Below are positions 52,024 to 63,441 of a stretch of 64,000 nt of DNA, in pieces (position 1 is the first letter of the stretch; each line of letters begins with the position of its first letter). The stretch comes from Campylobacteraceae bacterium (lineage in GTDB: Bacteria; Campylobacterota; Campylobacteria; Campylobacterales; Sulfurovaceae). Made by a program: the position numbers and the translations under genes. Below the pieces are notes generated by a model. The model had not been told where the DNA came from. It searched no databases and saw only the letters and a list, made by a program, of their open reading frames with translations. The stretch spans positions 1 through 64,000 of the forward strand of contig JAMOOQ010000048.1 of the NCBI GenBank assembly GCA_027100635.1. The letters run 5' to 3'.

Positions 52024-53849
52024 AAAATATAAAATATTATATAGTTATTACTATTTTTATAATATTTTGGAGTATACTTATTATAAGAGTTTATCATATT
52101 AGCATTAAATCAAATTTTCATTATGAACAACTAGCAAAAGAAAATATAGAAAGAAAACTGTATATAAAGCCTACTCGTGGTGAAATTATGGATAAAAAAG
52201 GGAGATTATTAGCCCTTAATAAAATAGGTTTTTCTCTGTTTATTGCTCCACATTTAAGTAAAAAAAATGGCGAATTAGACCGTACAATTAATAGAATAAT
52301 AGATATATTTCCTGATTTAAATAGAACTGTAATGCATAAAGTATATAAAAAACACTCATCATTATATAACCATAAATTTATTAAAGTTGTTGATTTTATT
52401 AAGTATGATAATATGATACCAAATTATCCATATCTTACCTCAGATAAAAATATAAAGATAGAAGCAGAGACAAATAGATTTTATCCTTATGGAAAATATA
52501 CGGCTCATATTGTAGGTTATATTGGTAGGTCTAATGCTTTAGATAATGAAAAAGATGATATAGTAAATATTATTGGAAGAGTGGGGAAAAGTGGTTTAGA
52601 AAAGAGTTATAATAGTGTTCTACAAGGTGAATTAGGATACAAAATATTTAAAGTAACTGCTAAAAATAAAGAGATTGACCTATTAAAAAATGTAGATGCA
52701 AAAGATAATAGAAATATAGTTACTAATATTGACATAGATTTACAAAAAATGGTATATGATAGATTTGGTGATGTATCAGGTGTTGTGATAGTTATGAGAA
52801 CAAATGGTGAGATTTTAGCAGCTGTTTCAGCTCCAAGTTTTAACCCAAATTTATTTGTAAGTGGTATTAGCGTAAAAGATTGGAAAGAGTTACAACAAAA
52901 CTTTAATCACCCTTTTACAAATAAATTTATTCACGGGACATATCCACCAGGATCTACAATTAAAATGGGAATGGCATTAGCATTTTCTAAATCAAATAAA
53001 ACTTCATTAGATAAAAGTGAAAAGTGTGAAGGTTATATAGAATTAGGTAGAAATCATCATAAATTTAGATGTTGGAATACTTATGGACATTGGAATACAT
53101 CTTTACGAAAAGCTATTAGAGAGAGTTGTGATGTTTTTTTCTATAAAAAAAGTTTAGAGGTCGGTATTGATAGTATAGCTGAATCTCTAAAAACATTTGG
53201 ATTTGGTGTAAAAACAGGAATTGATTTACCTACAGAATATCGTGGAATTATGCCAAATAAAGAGTGGAAACGGAAAAAATATGATCAACCATGGTATATG
53301 GGAGAGACTGTTATTGCATCAATTGGGCAAGGATATGTTCTCTCTACTCCTATGCAAATAGCAAGATATACTGCACTTATAGCTACATCAAATCTAGTAA
53401 CTCCAACTATTGCTTCTGTTGTAGATGGCAAAAAAGTACTAAATATTTCAGAACCTATGATATTTAATTCAGCTCATTTAAAAGAGATAAGAGCAGGGAT
53501 GTATGATGTATGTAATCATAAAAAAGGTACAGCATATAAGGCTTTAAGCAATATGCCCTTTGCTATTGCAGGAAAGACAGGAACTTCTCAAGTTGTATCA
53601 ATTCCACAAAGTGAGAAACATAGAATGAATGAAAAGGATATGGAGTATTATCAAAAGTCTCATGCTTGGATTACAACCTATGCACCTTTTAATGACCCAC
53701 AAATTATAATAACTGCTATGGTGGAACATGGTGGGCATGGTGGTAGCACAGCTGGGCCAATTGTGGCAGATATTTATAAGTGGTTGTATAAGAAAAAATT
53801 TATATCAAATACTAAATATACAAATAAAATTAAGCTTAAGATTGATTAG
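52020..53849 (+). CDS. mrdA: penicillin-binding protein 2
   Basis: PTRGEIMDKKGRLLA, GTYPPGSTIKMGMAL, KTGTSQ. Confidence 0.92.
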   Translation: MKNIKYYIVITIFIIFWSILIIRVYHISIKSNFHYEQLAKENIERKLYIKPTRGEIMDKKGRLLALNKIGFSLFIAPHLSKKNGELDRTINRIIDIFPDLNRTVMHKVYKKHSSLYNHKFIKVVDFIKYDNMIPNYPYLTSDKNIKIEAETNRFYPYGKYTAHIVGYIGRSNALDNEKDDIVNIIGRVGKSGLEKSYNSVLQGELGYKIFKVTAKNKEIDLLKNVDAKDNRNIVTNIDIDLQKMVYDRFGDVSGVVIVMRTNGEILAAVSAPSFNPNLFVSGISVKDWKELQQNFNHPFTNKFIHGTYPPGSTIKMGMALAFSKSNKTSLDKSEKCEGYIELGRNHHKFRCWNTYGHWNTSLRKAIRESCDVFFYKKSLEVGIDSIAESLKTFGFGVKTGIDLPTEYRGIMPNKEWKRKKYDQPWYMGETVIASIGQGYVLSTPMQIARYTALIATSNLVTPTIASVVDGKKVLNISEPMIFNSAHLKEIRAGMYDVCNHKKGTAYKALSNMPFAIAGKTGTSQVVSIPQSEKHRMNEKDMEYYQKSHAWITTYAPFNDPQIIITAMVEHGGHGGSTAGPIVADIYKWLYKKKFISNTKYTNKIKLKID

Positions 53850-53900
53850 TTATTGGTATAATTTTTTGATTAGCTATATTAATTCACTAGGATTATTTTA

Positions 53901-55643
53901 ATGAAAACAAGAGTTATATTTTTTATTATTTTAAGTTATTTAACTATTTTACAAGCAAATAGTGCTACCAATATAATTGTAACTATAGATGGAAATAAGA
54001 TTATAAATAATGATAAACTTCATAAAGAGATTGGTATAGAGGATAAATCTTGGTTTGAATTTTATAAAGATGATAATCTAACAATTAAAACAAAATATAT
54101 AAAAGATATAGATATAGTTATTAAGAACTTCTATGCTTCTGAAGGCTTTTATGATACAGAGGTGTCTGTAAAAAAAGATAAATTTAGTTTAAATATTAAG
54201 ATTAAAGAGAATAAATTTATTAAAGTAGATAATATAAATATATCAACAGATATAATGCTAGATGTAGAGTTTTTTAAAAAGAATCAGAGGTTTAGTGTAA
54301 ATAGATTTAAAGAGATTAAATCTAATATAAAAAAAGAGATGCTAAAACAGGGATATTGTGCCTATAAACTGAATAATAAAGCTTATGTAGATTTGGATAA
54401 TTATAGTGTAGATTTAGTATATACTCTACACAAAGGTGATATATGTAAATTTGGAAAAATATCTGTTGAGGGTTTAACCAATATAGATTCAGATATAGTT
54501 TTTTCTCGTATAAATATTTTTGAGGGTGAGAATTTTAATATTGATAAGATAAAAGAGTCTTATAATAAATTATATGGATTAGATGCCTTCTCTTCTATAC
54601 TTATTGATTATAATCAAAATCAAAATAACATTGTACCTTTAGATATATTTTTTGTGCAAAAAAGGAAAACCTCAAACTATAAAATAGGATTTGGTTATGA
54701 TTCAAATCTAGGACCTAAGGCATCGTTAAAATGGTGGAAAGATAATTTTATGGGAGATGCTCAGAAATTATCTTTTCGTGCAAAACTAGCAAAAGATATA
54801 TACAATATAAAAAATACTTTTTATCATCCAATACTCTTTAAAGTTTATGAAAATAATTTTGATTTTACAAATAGTTTAGGTTATAAGGTTGAAAAGTATA
54901 ATAATTATGTAAAAGCAAAAACCTTATATGAAAAATTTAAATTTGGTTATAGCAATAAATCTTTTAATTTTTATACAGGGTTTGGTTTAGAGAATATAGA
55001 CTTATATTTAGAAAAAGATAATACTCTTGTAAAAGAAGCACTCAATGATATTAATTCATTTATCATATATCCTTATCTTCAAGCAATTTATGATAAAAGA
55101 GATTCAAAGCTAAACCCAAAAAATGGATATTATTTATCTGGTTTAATAGAATATGGATTGCCATATAATGATAATGCTAGTAGTTATACAAAAATTATGG
55201 CTCAAGGACGTTATATAAAAACAGTTGGAGATTTGACTCTCGCTACTGTTGCAAAAGTAGGTTTTATCAATGAGTTGAAAAATCTAACACCTGATAGTAA
55301 AAAGTTTTTTGCAGGGGGTTCATTTTCTAATAGAGCCTACGGATATAACGATTTGGGTGTAATACTATCTTCAACGAGTGATTCTAATTTAAGTGGAGTA
55401 TCAGCAGTAAATTTATCTTTTGAGGGTGACTATCCAATTGTAGGAGATCTATCAGGAGCTATTTTTAGTGATATATCTATGGTATCAGATAAAGAAAGTG
55501 ATATATCTGGAAGCTGCGTTACAACAGTTGGTGCGGGGATAAGATATCTCACTCCAATGGGACCACTAAAAGTAGATGCTGGTTTTAATATTCATGATGC
55601 TAGTCAATATGGGATACAGTTTAGAATAGGGCAATCCTTTTGA
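53901..55643 (+). CDS. tamA: BamA/TamA family outer membrane protein
   Basis: POTRA-like N-terminus, Omp85 barrel, FFAGGSFSNRAY motif; overlaps tamB-like gene. Confidence 0.82.
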   Translation: MKTRVIFFIILSYLTILQANSATNIIVTIDGNKIINNDKLHKEIGIEDKSWFEFYKDDNLTIKTKYIKDIDIVIKNFYASEGFYDTEVSVKKDKFSLNIKIKENKFIKVDNINISTDIMLDVEFFKKNQRFSVNRFKEIKSNIKKEMLKQGYCAYKLNNKAYVDLDNYSVDLVYTLHKGDICKFGKISVEGLTNIDSDIVFSRINIFEGENFNIDKIKESYNKLYGLDAFSSILIDYNQNQNNIVPLDIFFVQKRKTSNYKIGFGYDSNLGPKASLKWWKDNFMGDAQKLSFRAKLAKDIYNIKNTFYHPILFKVYENNFDFTNSLGYKVEKYNNYVKAKTLYEKFKFGYSNKSFNFYTGFGLENIDLYLEKDNTLVKEALNDINSFIIYPYLQAIYDKRDSKLNPKNGYYLSGLIEYGLPYNDNASSYTKIMAQGRYIKTVGDLTLATVAKVGFINELKNLTPDSKKFFAGGSFSNRAYGYNDLGVILSSTSDSNLSGVSAVNLSFEGDYPIVGDLSGAIFSDISMVSDKESDISGSCVTTVGAGIRYLTPMGPLKVDAGFNIHDASQYGIQFRIGQSF

Positions 55644-57634
55644 AATATATATTATCATTTTTTTCAATTTTTACCATAACTATACTTATAGCTATTTTTA
55701 GTTCATCTTATACCATAAAAATAGTAGCACAAGAGGTAGCACCAAAATATAATATTAGTTTTGATAATATATCAGGAGATATACTTAGTGGAATAAATAT
55801 CAAAAATTTAAGATACAAAAATAAAGAGTTAGCAAAAAATATTCTATTTTCATACAATCCCATATCACTTTTTAATAGAAATCTAAATATTACAAATATA
55901 TCAATAGATACCCTTAATCTTGATAATTTACTTTTTACTATTAAAGAGTTTTCATCAAATAAGATTCAAAAAGAGGAGATTAAAGAACAAGAAAACAATA
56001 GCTTACCAATATCAATTAGTTTAAATAATTTTGATATAACCATTTATAAATTTAAAAGAAATGAGATAAAGTTTAAAAAAGTAGAGTTTAAAATTGCAAA
56101 TCTATTAATAAAAGATAATAATATTTCAATAAAAAACATTAATTCAACAATAGAAACAAACATCGCTAATTTATCTATAAATGGCTCTATAATTAAAAAT
56201 ATATTAAAGTTAAAAACAGATGTTATAGACAAACCTATTAATATAAATTTGAAATATAATATAGATAAAGCCACAATAGATAGTAAAGTCAATATAGCTA
56301 ATAATAAAATATCTATTAATGGAAAAATAGATAATAAAGTAGATATAAAAGCGGATATTACATCTATAGAAAAACTTTTGAAAACGGTTAATTCTATATA
56401 TAAAATAGATACACCAAATATAAGTGGTAACATAAATCTAAAGAGTACAATTTATAAATTAAAAGATATATCACTATCTTTAAACTCAAAATCTATAACA
56501 ATTACTAATAAAAAAGATAAAACGATAATAAGTGATATAGCAATGAATCTTAAGTTAAATCAAAATAAGCTAAACTTAAATAATTATAAATTAACTTACG
56601 ATAATAATAAAATATTTTCTACAAAAGAATCTAATATAAAGTTTCAAGATAATTTTAATTTAATCACATTAAACCAATTTTGGATAAATGATGAACTAAC
56701 AATTAAAGGTAACTATAATATAAAAGGTAAAAAAGGTAATTTAAAAATTGATGCCAAAAACTTTACTCTAAAAAATAAATTTATAGACTCTAATCTTAAA
56801 ATTGATATTGATGCAATATTAAATAAAAATAGTAATTTCATTAAAGGTTTAGTGGCTATTAATGGTGGAAGAGTATTTTATGATATAGAACAAAAATCGT
56901 TTGCTACAGATGATGATATTATATTTATAAACAGAAAAAAGAAAAAAGAAGACAATAAATTTATGCAAAGTTTAAAACTTGATATAAAACTCTCATCTAG
57001 CAAACCTTTATTATATAAAACAGCTGATATAAAAGTCAAAACTTCATTAGATTTAAAAATATTAAAAAAGAGAAAAGAGGAATTAAAATTATTTGGAGAT
57101 GTTACTCTATTAAAAAATAGTAGTTACAAATTTGAAAATAAAAAAATAGTACTTCAAAAGAGTAAAATTAGATTTAAATCAAAAATATCAAGACCTATCT
57201 TAGATATTAAAGCAAACTATAAAAAAGGTAAATATCTTATCACAATCATCATATCAGGAGTACCTAGTGAACCTAATATAAACTTTATGAGTGAACCATA
57301 TCTATCAAAAGAAGAGATTCTATCAGTGATACTATTAGACTCTGATGTAGGAGCAAACACTAATAATTCTGAAGATATTTCATATATGCTAGGTGGAGCG
57401 ATGGCAAAATCTATCCTCTCAAATATAGGTATAAAACTAGATCACTTAATTTTATCAGCTAATAATAAATTTGAAATTGGAAAAAAGGTTAGCGAAAAAA
57501 TAACTATTATATATGTAAATGATGAGGTATCTAGTGTAAAAGTTAGATATGATTATTCTGATAGTATAGAAGCAGATTTTACAGTTAATCAAGAATCAAG
57601 TTCTGCTGATATTTTTTATAAAAAGAGATATTAG
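55640..57634 (+). CDS. tamB: translocation/assembly module TamB-like protein
   Basis: N-terminal TM, long beta-repeat, C-terminal DUF490-like region. Confidence 0.82.
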   Translation: MKYILSFFSIFTITILIAIFSSSYTIKIVAQEVAPKYNISFDNISGDILSGINIKNLRYKNKELAKNILFSYNPISLFNRNLNITNISIDTLNLDNLLFTIKEFSSNKIQKEEIKEQENNSLPISISLNNFDITIYKFKRNEIKFKKVEFKIANLLIKDNNISIKNINSTIETNIANLSINGSIIKNILKLKTDVIDKPININLKYNIDKATIDSKVNIANNKISINGKIDNKVDIKADITSIEKLLKTVNSIYKIDTPNISGNINLKSTIYKLKDISLSLNSKSITITNKKDKTIISDIAMNLKLNQNKLNLNNYKLTYDNNKIFSTKESNIKFQDNFNLITLNQFWINDELTIKGNYNIKGKKGNLKIDAKNFTLKNKFIDSNLKIDIDAILNKNSNFIKGLVAINGGRVFYDIEQKSFATDDDIIFINRKKKKEDNKFMQSLKLDIKLSSSKPLLYKTADIKVKTSLDLKILKKRKEELKLFGDVTLLKNSSYKFENKKIVLQKSKIRFKSKISRPILDIKANYKKGKYLITIIISGVPSEPNINFMSEPYLSKEEILSVILLDSDVGANTNNSEDISYMLGGAMAKSILSNIGIKLDHLILSANNKFEIGKKVSEKITIIYVNDEVSSVKVRYDYSDSIEADFTVNQESSSADIFYKKRY

Positions 57635-57771
57635 AGTTCTTGGAAAAGTAATTACTATTAGAAAATGTGTATAGATTTATCACAGATAACTTCTTAAATA
57701 GAATTTGTGTAAATTATTGATATACTGTTATCTTTGTAGTGATAAAAATTTTAAATTAATTAGGAAAAATA

Positions 57772-58569
57772 ATGGAATTAGAAAATAAAATTTGTTTAGG
57801 TGTGGCAGGAAATTTTGCATACCATTTAGAACAAGCTGGAGAACTTGAAGATTTTAAAGATGTGATAACAGATGAGATTAATGCACCAAAAGGTATTTTT
57901 CCTTTTTATCTTCCAAAGGGAGATTCATTTTTATCAATATATCCAATAGGAATGGATGAGTTAAATCTACCTAAATATGAGGCAAATGCTCAAGTTGAAC
58001 CAGAGATTATTATAGATTTTGAGATAATATATAAAGAGGATAAAACTGTTTTAGAGCTTATAGCAAAAAGATTTACAACATTTAATGATTGTACAATTAG
58101 AAAAGATGGTGCTAAAAAAATATCTGAAAAAAAGAATTGGGGCAAAAATTCAAAAGGAATTTCAACTCAATGGATAGATATAGATAAGTTTGAAGAGGGT
58201 GGAATAATGGATAACTATCATATTTGTTCTTTTCTAAAAAGAGATAATAAACTTTATCCATATGGAGTAGATGCACCATTATTAGGATATAGTTACTTTT
58301 ATTCTAAGCTTAAAAATTGGTTGATTGATAAGATGAATAACCAACTTGATAAAGGTGTATTAGAAAATATATCTATGCACTTAAAAGATTGCGACTATCC
58401 AACTCATGCACTTATCTCTATTGGAGCAACCGCTTATGCTGAATTTGGAGAAAATAATTACTTAAAATCAGGTGATGAAATCTTTCTAATAAGTTATGAT
58501 AAAAGATATTCTAATGGTGATTTAGATATTTCTGATGATAAAATTATTTTAAAACAACTTGTAATATAA
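57772..58569 (+). CDS. conserved hypothetical protein (DUF5718-like)
   Basis: Single long ORF with RBS (TTAGGAAAA); family recollection only. Confidence 0.6.
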   Translation: MELENKICLGVAGNFAYHLEQAGELEDFKDVITDEINAPKGIFPFYLPKGDSFLSIYPIGMDELNLPKYEANAQVEPEIIIDFEIIYKEDKTVLELIAKRFTTFNDCTIRKDGAKKISEKKNWGKNSKGISTQWIDIDKFEEGGIMDNYHICSFLKRDNKLYPYGVDAPLLGYSYFYSKLKNWLIDKMNNQLDKGVLENISMHLKDCDYPTHALISIGATAYAEFGENNYLKSGDEIFLISYDKRYSNGDLDISDDKIILKQLVI

Positions 58570-58636
58570 AATATTTAATTATTATCTTATAATTTTTAGA
58601 GTATAATTTTTTTTATATTTTATAAAGGAGATTATT

Positions 58637-58765
58637 ATGAAAAAAGCTATCGTATTCGTTGCACTTTTTGTTGCTACATTTGCATTTGCTTCAGAAGCTG
58701 CTGCACCTACAGAAACACCTGCTGACGCAAACACAACAGAAGCTGCTGTACCTGCTGCAAAGTAA
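58637..58765 (+). CDS. 42-aa secreted Ala/Thr/Pro-rich small protein
   Basis: MKKAIVFVALFVATFAFASEAAAPTETPADANTTEAAVPAAK; strong RBS AAAGGAG; own terminator. Confidence 0.7.
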   Translation: MKKAIVFVALFVATFAFASEAAAPTETPADANTTEAAVPAAK

Positions 58766-58773
58766 TTCTGTGA

Positions 58774-58796
58774 CAGAGTAGATTTTTTCTACTCTG
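58774..58796 (+). terminator. terminator hairpin after the 42-aa secreted protein
   Basis: CAGAGTAGA-TTTTT-TCTACTCTG, 9-bp perfect stem. Confidence 0.65.
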
Positions 58797-58821
58797 CCTA
58801 AAATTCATAATATTTTTCTAA

Positions 58822-59727
58822 TTAAAATCTATAACCTATACCAAAATATGCATAATCTGTTGAAAGGTCATTTCTAAATACAGAAGCGATATTTGGAGTA
58901 TCAATTCCTGCAACAGTAGCTTCTATTGTATCTACATCCCAAGCTTTTGAAGTATATCCTATAGTAGCATATAAGTCTGACCAGCTTGAATCGCTACTTG
59001 GGCGAAGTTCCAGACCAATATCAAGAGCTCGATAATTTCCATCTACATCCATAGAAGAATCTACAATAGAGTTTTCTATATCACCTGTTTGATAAGCATA
59101 TATAAATGTTGAATATATAGATACATTTTCTCCAAAGTTATAACCAGCTTGCAATGATATACCAGCTTTATATGTCATAACATCAGTATCAGTATCTTTT
59201 AAGAATGCATATGTAAATGCCATAGCATCAATAGGATTTTCCATCTCTAAAAAAGGTGTTGATACACCTGCCATAAGACCCATTCCTATATATCCATCAT
59301 CACTCTTCATAATATCATAACCTAAACCAATATTAAAATCTATACCACTTATCTCATAGCTACTAGCAACAGGCACAAAATTACCCAAAACATCATTTGG
59401 ACTTGTATTATTGACACCTAAGATATTACTAATCGGTGTATTTGGCATTTTTGATAACATTACATTGTCAATTATATCTGTAGCTTTATCCACAGTATCA
59501 GAACTATAAATATCTAAATTTCCAAATAGATAATATCTTGAATCTTCAAAATTCATATGTTGCTCGTTAAGAGTAATCACATCAATATCAAGCTCAATAG
59601 AAGTATCAAATAAACTTGACATTCCAACTTTCCACTCAAAATCACCTTTTCCAACTCTAACATCTAATGCATTAAGATTAGAGATAAACAAACTTCCCAT
59701 GGTTAATGCCAAAACATATTTTTTCAT
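58822..59727 (-). CDS. outer membrane beta-barrel protein, unknown
   Basis: Signal peptide, C-terminal YFGIGYRF. Confidence 0.6.
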   Translation of the reverse strand: MKKYVLALTMGSLFISNLNALDVRVGKGDFEWKVGMSSLFDTSIELDIDVITLNEQHMNFEDSRYYLFGNLDIYSSDTVDKATDIIDNVMLSKMPNTPISNILGVNNTSPNDVLGNFVPVASSYEISGIDFNIGLGYDIMKSDDGYIGMGLMAGVSTPFLEMENPIDAMAFTYAFLKDTDTDVMTYKAGISLQAGYNFGENVSIYSTFIYAYQTGDIENSIVDSSMDVDGNYRALDIGLELRPSSDSSWSDLYATIGYTSKAWDVDTIEATVAGIDTPNIASVFRNDLSTDYAYFGIGYRF

Positions 59728-59787
59728 AATTTTCTACCTTATTTATTGATTTTATTTATTATATCATAATAATTATTATAATAATAG

Positions 59788-60525
59788 TTATACTTTTACC
59801 ATTTTTCTTCTCATATATGCTATCTTAGTTTGTAGTGGTAACTTTTTTGGGCAATGATCTTCACATCCCATTAAACTCATACATCCAAATACTCCATCAT
59901 CATCACCAATTAATTCATAAAAATCTTCATCACTTCTTTCATCATGAGGGTCAATTGCAAATCTAGCTGTTCTATTTAAACCAACTGCTCCAATAAAATC
60001 ATCATTTATAATTTTTGTACTACAACTTGCCAAACATATTCCACACTCAATACATCTATCAAGCTCAAAAACATCATCTGCAATCTTTGGTTCAACTACT
60101 TTTTCTAGTTTACTAATATCAGTTTGCTCTTTATTCACAATCCAACTTTCAACCTTAACACTCATAGCATTCATCCAGTTTCCAGTATCAATGGATAAAT
60201 CTTTAATATGTTTAAATGTTGGAAGTGGTAAAAGTGTAATTTTTCCATCTTTAAATTCACTTGTAAGAGTTTTACACGCAAGTCTTGGTTTGCCATTTAC
60301 AACCATAGAACAACTTCCACAGATTCCAGCGCGACATACAAAGTCAAAACTTACATCATGATCCATTGTTGAAGCTATTTTTGTAAGAGCAATATATAGT
60401 GTCATTCCAGGAGTTTCAATAAGCTTATAATCCTGATATATCGGTTTTGAATTTTTATCATTTGGATTATATTTAAAGATTGTAATTGTTATCTCTCTTC
60501 CCTCTGTAAAATCTCTACTAGTCAT
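59788..60525 (-). CDS. frdB: fumarate reductase/succinate dehydrogenase iron-sulfur subunit
   Basis: CRAGICGSC 2Fe-2[12 protein letters not shown] and [12 protein letters not shown] clusters. Confidence 0.93.
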   Translation of the reverse strand: MTSRDFTEGREITITIFKYNPNDKNSKPIYQDYKLIETPGMTLYIALTKIASTMDHDVSFDFVCRAGICGSCSMVVNGKPRLACKTLTSEFKDGKITLLPLPTFKHIKDLSIDTGNWMNAMSVKVESWIVNKEQTDISKLEKVVEPKIADDVFELDRCIECGICLASCSTKIINDDFIGAVGLNRTARFAIDPHDERSDEDFYELIGDDDGVFGCMSLMGCEDHCPKKLPLQTKIAYMRRKMVKV

Positions 60526-62503
60526 AATCTACCCCTACTCTTTGATTTTTATCTTTATAATTTAGAGGTAGTTCAAACTTCATCAATGTATCTTGAATTT
60601 CAAATCTATCACTATTTTTCATTTTCTCTTTTATCTCTTTGATCTTCTCTTCTCTAATTAAACTACTTGGATTTTCTATTAATGAACCCTTTATACCATA
60701 ACCTCTAAATGCAGGAGCAATCTCCATTACAGAAATATCAATATCTTCATAAGTTATAGTTGGCATTGTATCATTTGGATTACTCCAAGTTGTAATTGTT
60801 CTCTTAAGCCAATTTGCATCATCTCTTTTTACAAAATCTTCTCTATAATGAGCTCCTCTACTCTCTGTTCTTTCTAATGCACCTTTTGCTACACAAAGAG
60901 CTAATTTTATCATCTTAGGAACTCTATATGCCTCATTTAGTTCTGGATTATTACCTCTAAATTTTGTGGCTATATTTATCTTTTTTGTATCCTTTAAAAG
61001 CTCTTCTAATCTTGTAACTGCACGAGTTAGACCATCATGATTTCTAAATATTCCAACATCATCTTGCATAATATTTCTCATCTCATCTTTAATATCAAAA
61101 ATATTCTTATCTCCATCATAAGATAATATCTCATCAAGATAATCTGATTGTTGTTTTAAAAAATTTTCAATAGTTAAGGTATTCATATCCAGATGAGCAT
61201 CATTACAAAAATCTGAAAAATACTCTCCAACTATCATCCCTGATACAACAGCTTCACTCACAGAGTTTCCACCTAAACGGTTAAAGCCGTGCAAATCCCA
61301 ACAAGAGGCTTCTCCAGCACAAAAAAGTCCTTTCATTGTGGTACTTTCCCCATTTTGTTTGGTTCTAATTCCACCCATTGAATAATGTTGCATTGGTAAA
61401 ACTGGCATCCAACCTTTTTCACCTTCATCAGCTGGGTCAATCCCATTAAATGTTTTACTTATATCTTGAACATCTCTTAAATTTTTTTCAATATGCTCTC
61501 GCCCAAGAAGTGAAATATCAAGCCATAGATGATCGCCATAAACAGATGATACACCTTTTCCTGCTCTAATATGTTCTATCATTCGTCTGCTAACAACATC
61601 ACGGGAAGCTAACTCTTTCTTTTCTGGTTCATAATCTGGCATAAATCTATATCCATCTTTATCTCTTAAAATTCCACCATCGCCTCTACAACCCTCAGTT
61701 AAAAGAATCCCTGATGGTACAATAGGAGTTGGATGAAACTGAACAGCTTCCATATTTCCTAACGACGCAATACCTGTTTCAAGAGCCACTGCTATTCCAA
61801 TACCTTTACATATTGTAGCATTCGTTGATTGTTTATAAATTCTACCATATCCACCCGTTGCAATCATTGTCCCTTTTGCAACATAAGCGATAAGTTCACC
61901 ATCAATTAAATCTCGCACGATCACACCAAAACATCGGTTATTTTCATGAATTATAGATATAACCTCTTTTTTATCATGAATTATAACCTTTCTTTTAAGT
62001 GCCTCATTTGCCACAGCATAAAGCATTGTATGACCAGTGGCATCAGCAGTAAAACAGGTTCTCCATTTTTTTGTTCCACCAAAATCTCTTGCATTAATCA
62101 ACCCATGAGAATCTTTACTCTCTTTAATGGTAGTTTTTTCACCATTCATAACAACTTCTCTATCTCCAGCAGAGATTCTACTCCATGGCACACCCCAACT
62201 AGCTAACTCCCTGATAGCTTTTGGAGCGGTTGTTACAAACATTCTTGCTACTTCTTGGTCACAACCCCAATCACTACCCTTTACAGTATCTTCAAAATGG
62301 ACATCTTCATTATCTCCACTACCCATAATACTATTCCCCAAACTACTTTGCATTCCACCTTGAGCAGCTGCCGAATGAGAGCGTTTAACAGGAACCATAC
62401 TTAAAACAATTGTATCCAAACCTTTATTTTTTGTGGCAATTGCAGTTCTAAGCCCTGCTAGTCCACCTCCAACAATTAATGCATCAGTATATATAATCTT
62501 CAT
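60518..62503 (-). CDS. frdA: fumarate reductase/succinate dehydrogenase flavoprotein subunit
   Basis: [25 protein letters not shown] flavinylation motif, [21 protein letters not shown]. Confidence 0.95.
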   Translation of the reverse strand: MKIIYTDALIVGGGLAGLRTAIATKNKGLDTIVLSMVPVKRSHSAAAQGGMQSSLGNSIMGSGDNEDVHFEDTVKGSDWGCDQEVARMFVTTAPKAIRELASWGVPWSRISAGDREVVMNGEKTTIKESKDSHGLINARDFGGTKKWRTCFTADATGHTMLYAVANEALKRKVIIHDKKEVISIIHENNRCFGVIVRDLIDGELIAYVAKGTMIATGGYGRIYKQSTNATICKGIGIAVALETGIASLGNMEAVQFHPTPIVPSGILLTEGCRGDGGILRDKDGYRFMPDYEPEKKELASRDVVSRRMIEHIRAGKGVSSVYGDHLWLDISLLGREHIEKNLRDVQDISKTFNGIDPADEGEKGWMPVLPMQHYSMGGIRTKQNGESTTMKGLFCAGEASCWDLHGFNRLGGNSVSEAVVSGMIVGEYFSDFCNDAHLDMNTLTIENFLKQQSDYLDEILSYDGDKNIFDIKDEMRNIMQDDVGIFRNHDGLTRAVTRLEELLKDTKKINIATKFRGNNPELNEAYRVPKMIKLALCVAKGALERTESRGAHYREDFVKRDDANWLKRTITTWSNPNDTMPTITYEDIDISVMEIAPAFRGYGIKGSLIENPSSLIREEKIKEIKEKMKNSDRFEIQDTLMKFELPLNYKDKNQRVGVDYD

Positions 62504-62754
62504 CTATTTAGACTCCATTTATAGAATTTTTTTACTAATGCTATTTTATCTCTAAAATTTTAAAAGTTCATTTAATTTATATCAAATCCCTCATATAATA
62601 AATTAATTCCAAGAAAAGCTTAAATTATAAAGAAAAATTATTAATCTATATTAAGTTGATATAATTACAATATAAAAAGATAAATTATAATTAAAATATA
62701 GCTAAACTATGGTAATATAATGTTTTTAATTGAATCTAAATGGCGGACTAATAA

Positions 62755-63429
62755 TTGAAACATATATTTAAACACAAAACAAGAAGCAAAAGTATAGATA
62801 GTTTTATAAAAAAATATAAAATACCTAGAGAATTCTTATCAGTCAATAGAAAGTCTATATCTTTAGGTTTATATGTTGGAATATTTATAGCTTTCATTCC
62901 TATGCCTTTTCAGATGTTAGCAGTTCTTGCTTTAACACCATTTTTAAAATTTAATATACCCATTGCTATAGCTATGGTATGGTTAAGTAATCCTCTAACA
63001 ATGCCTGTTATATACTATATAGAGTATATAACAGGTAACTTTTTTCTATCTGCAGATGGTATTTCTGATATTAAATTAACACTAGATTGGTTTGAAAATC
63101 ATATAGATGAGATTATATTACCACTATATTTAGGTGCTTTATTTTATAGTGTAATGATTTCAACTACAGTCTATTATTTTATAAATTACTCATGGATTAA
63201 TGAGGTTGTAAGAGAGAAAAAATTAAAGGCATCAAATATAAAGTGGATAAAATCTTTATCAGAAGATAAAAAATTTAGAACTTGGATAGCATCAGTTAGA
63301 GAAAAAAGAAAATTAAATAGAAAAAAGACAAATACTAAATGGATTAAATTAGTTTTACAAAGAAGAAAGTTTAAAAAATGGATTAAAGAGGTAAAAAAGA
63401 AGAGAGAATTAAAGAAAATGGATAAGTAA
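62755..63429 (+). CDS. DUF2062-type membrane protein with basic C-terminal tail (TTG start)
   Basis: GLYVGIFIAFIPMPFQML…WLSNPLTMPVIYYIEYITG. Confidence 0.75.
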   Translation: MKHIFKHKTRSKSIDSFIKKYKIPREFLSVNRKSISLGLYVGIFIAFIPMPFQMLAVLALTPFLKFNIPIAIAMVWLSNPLTMPVIYYIEYITGNFFLSADGISDIKLTLDWFENHIDEIILPLYLGALFYSVMISTTVYYFINYSWINEVVREKKLKASNIKWIKSLSEDKKFRTWIASVREKRKLNRKKTNTKWIKLVLQRRKFKKWIKEVKKKRELKKMDK

Positions 63430-63441
63430 TTTTTAACCCTC

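Noticed and set aside
62127-62363. ORFs antisense to frdA (61946..62206, 62127..62363)
   Set aside because: Shadow ORFs of a conserved gene
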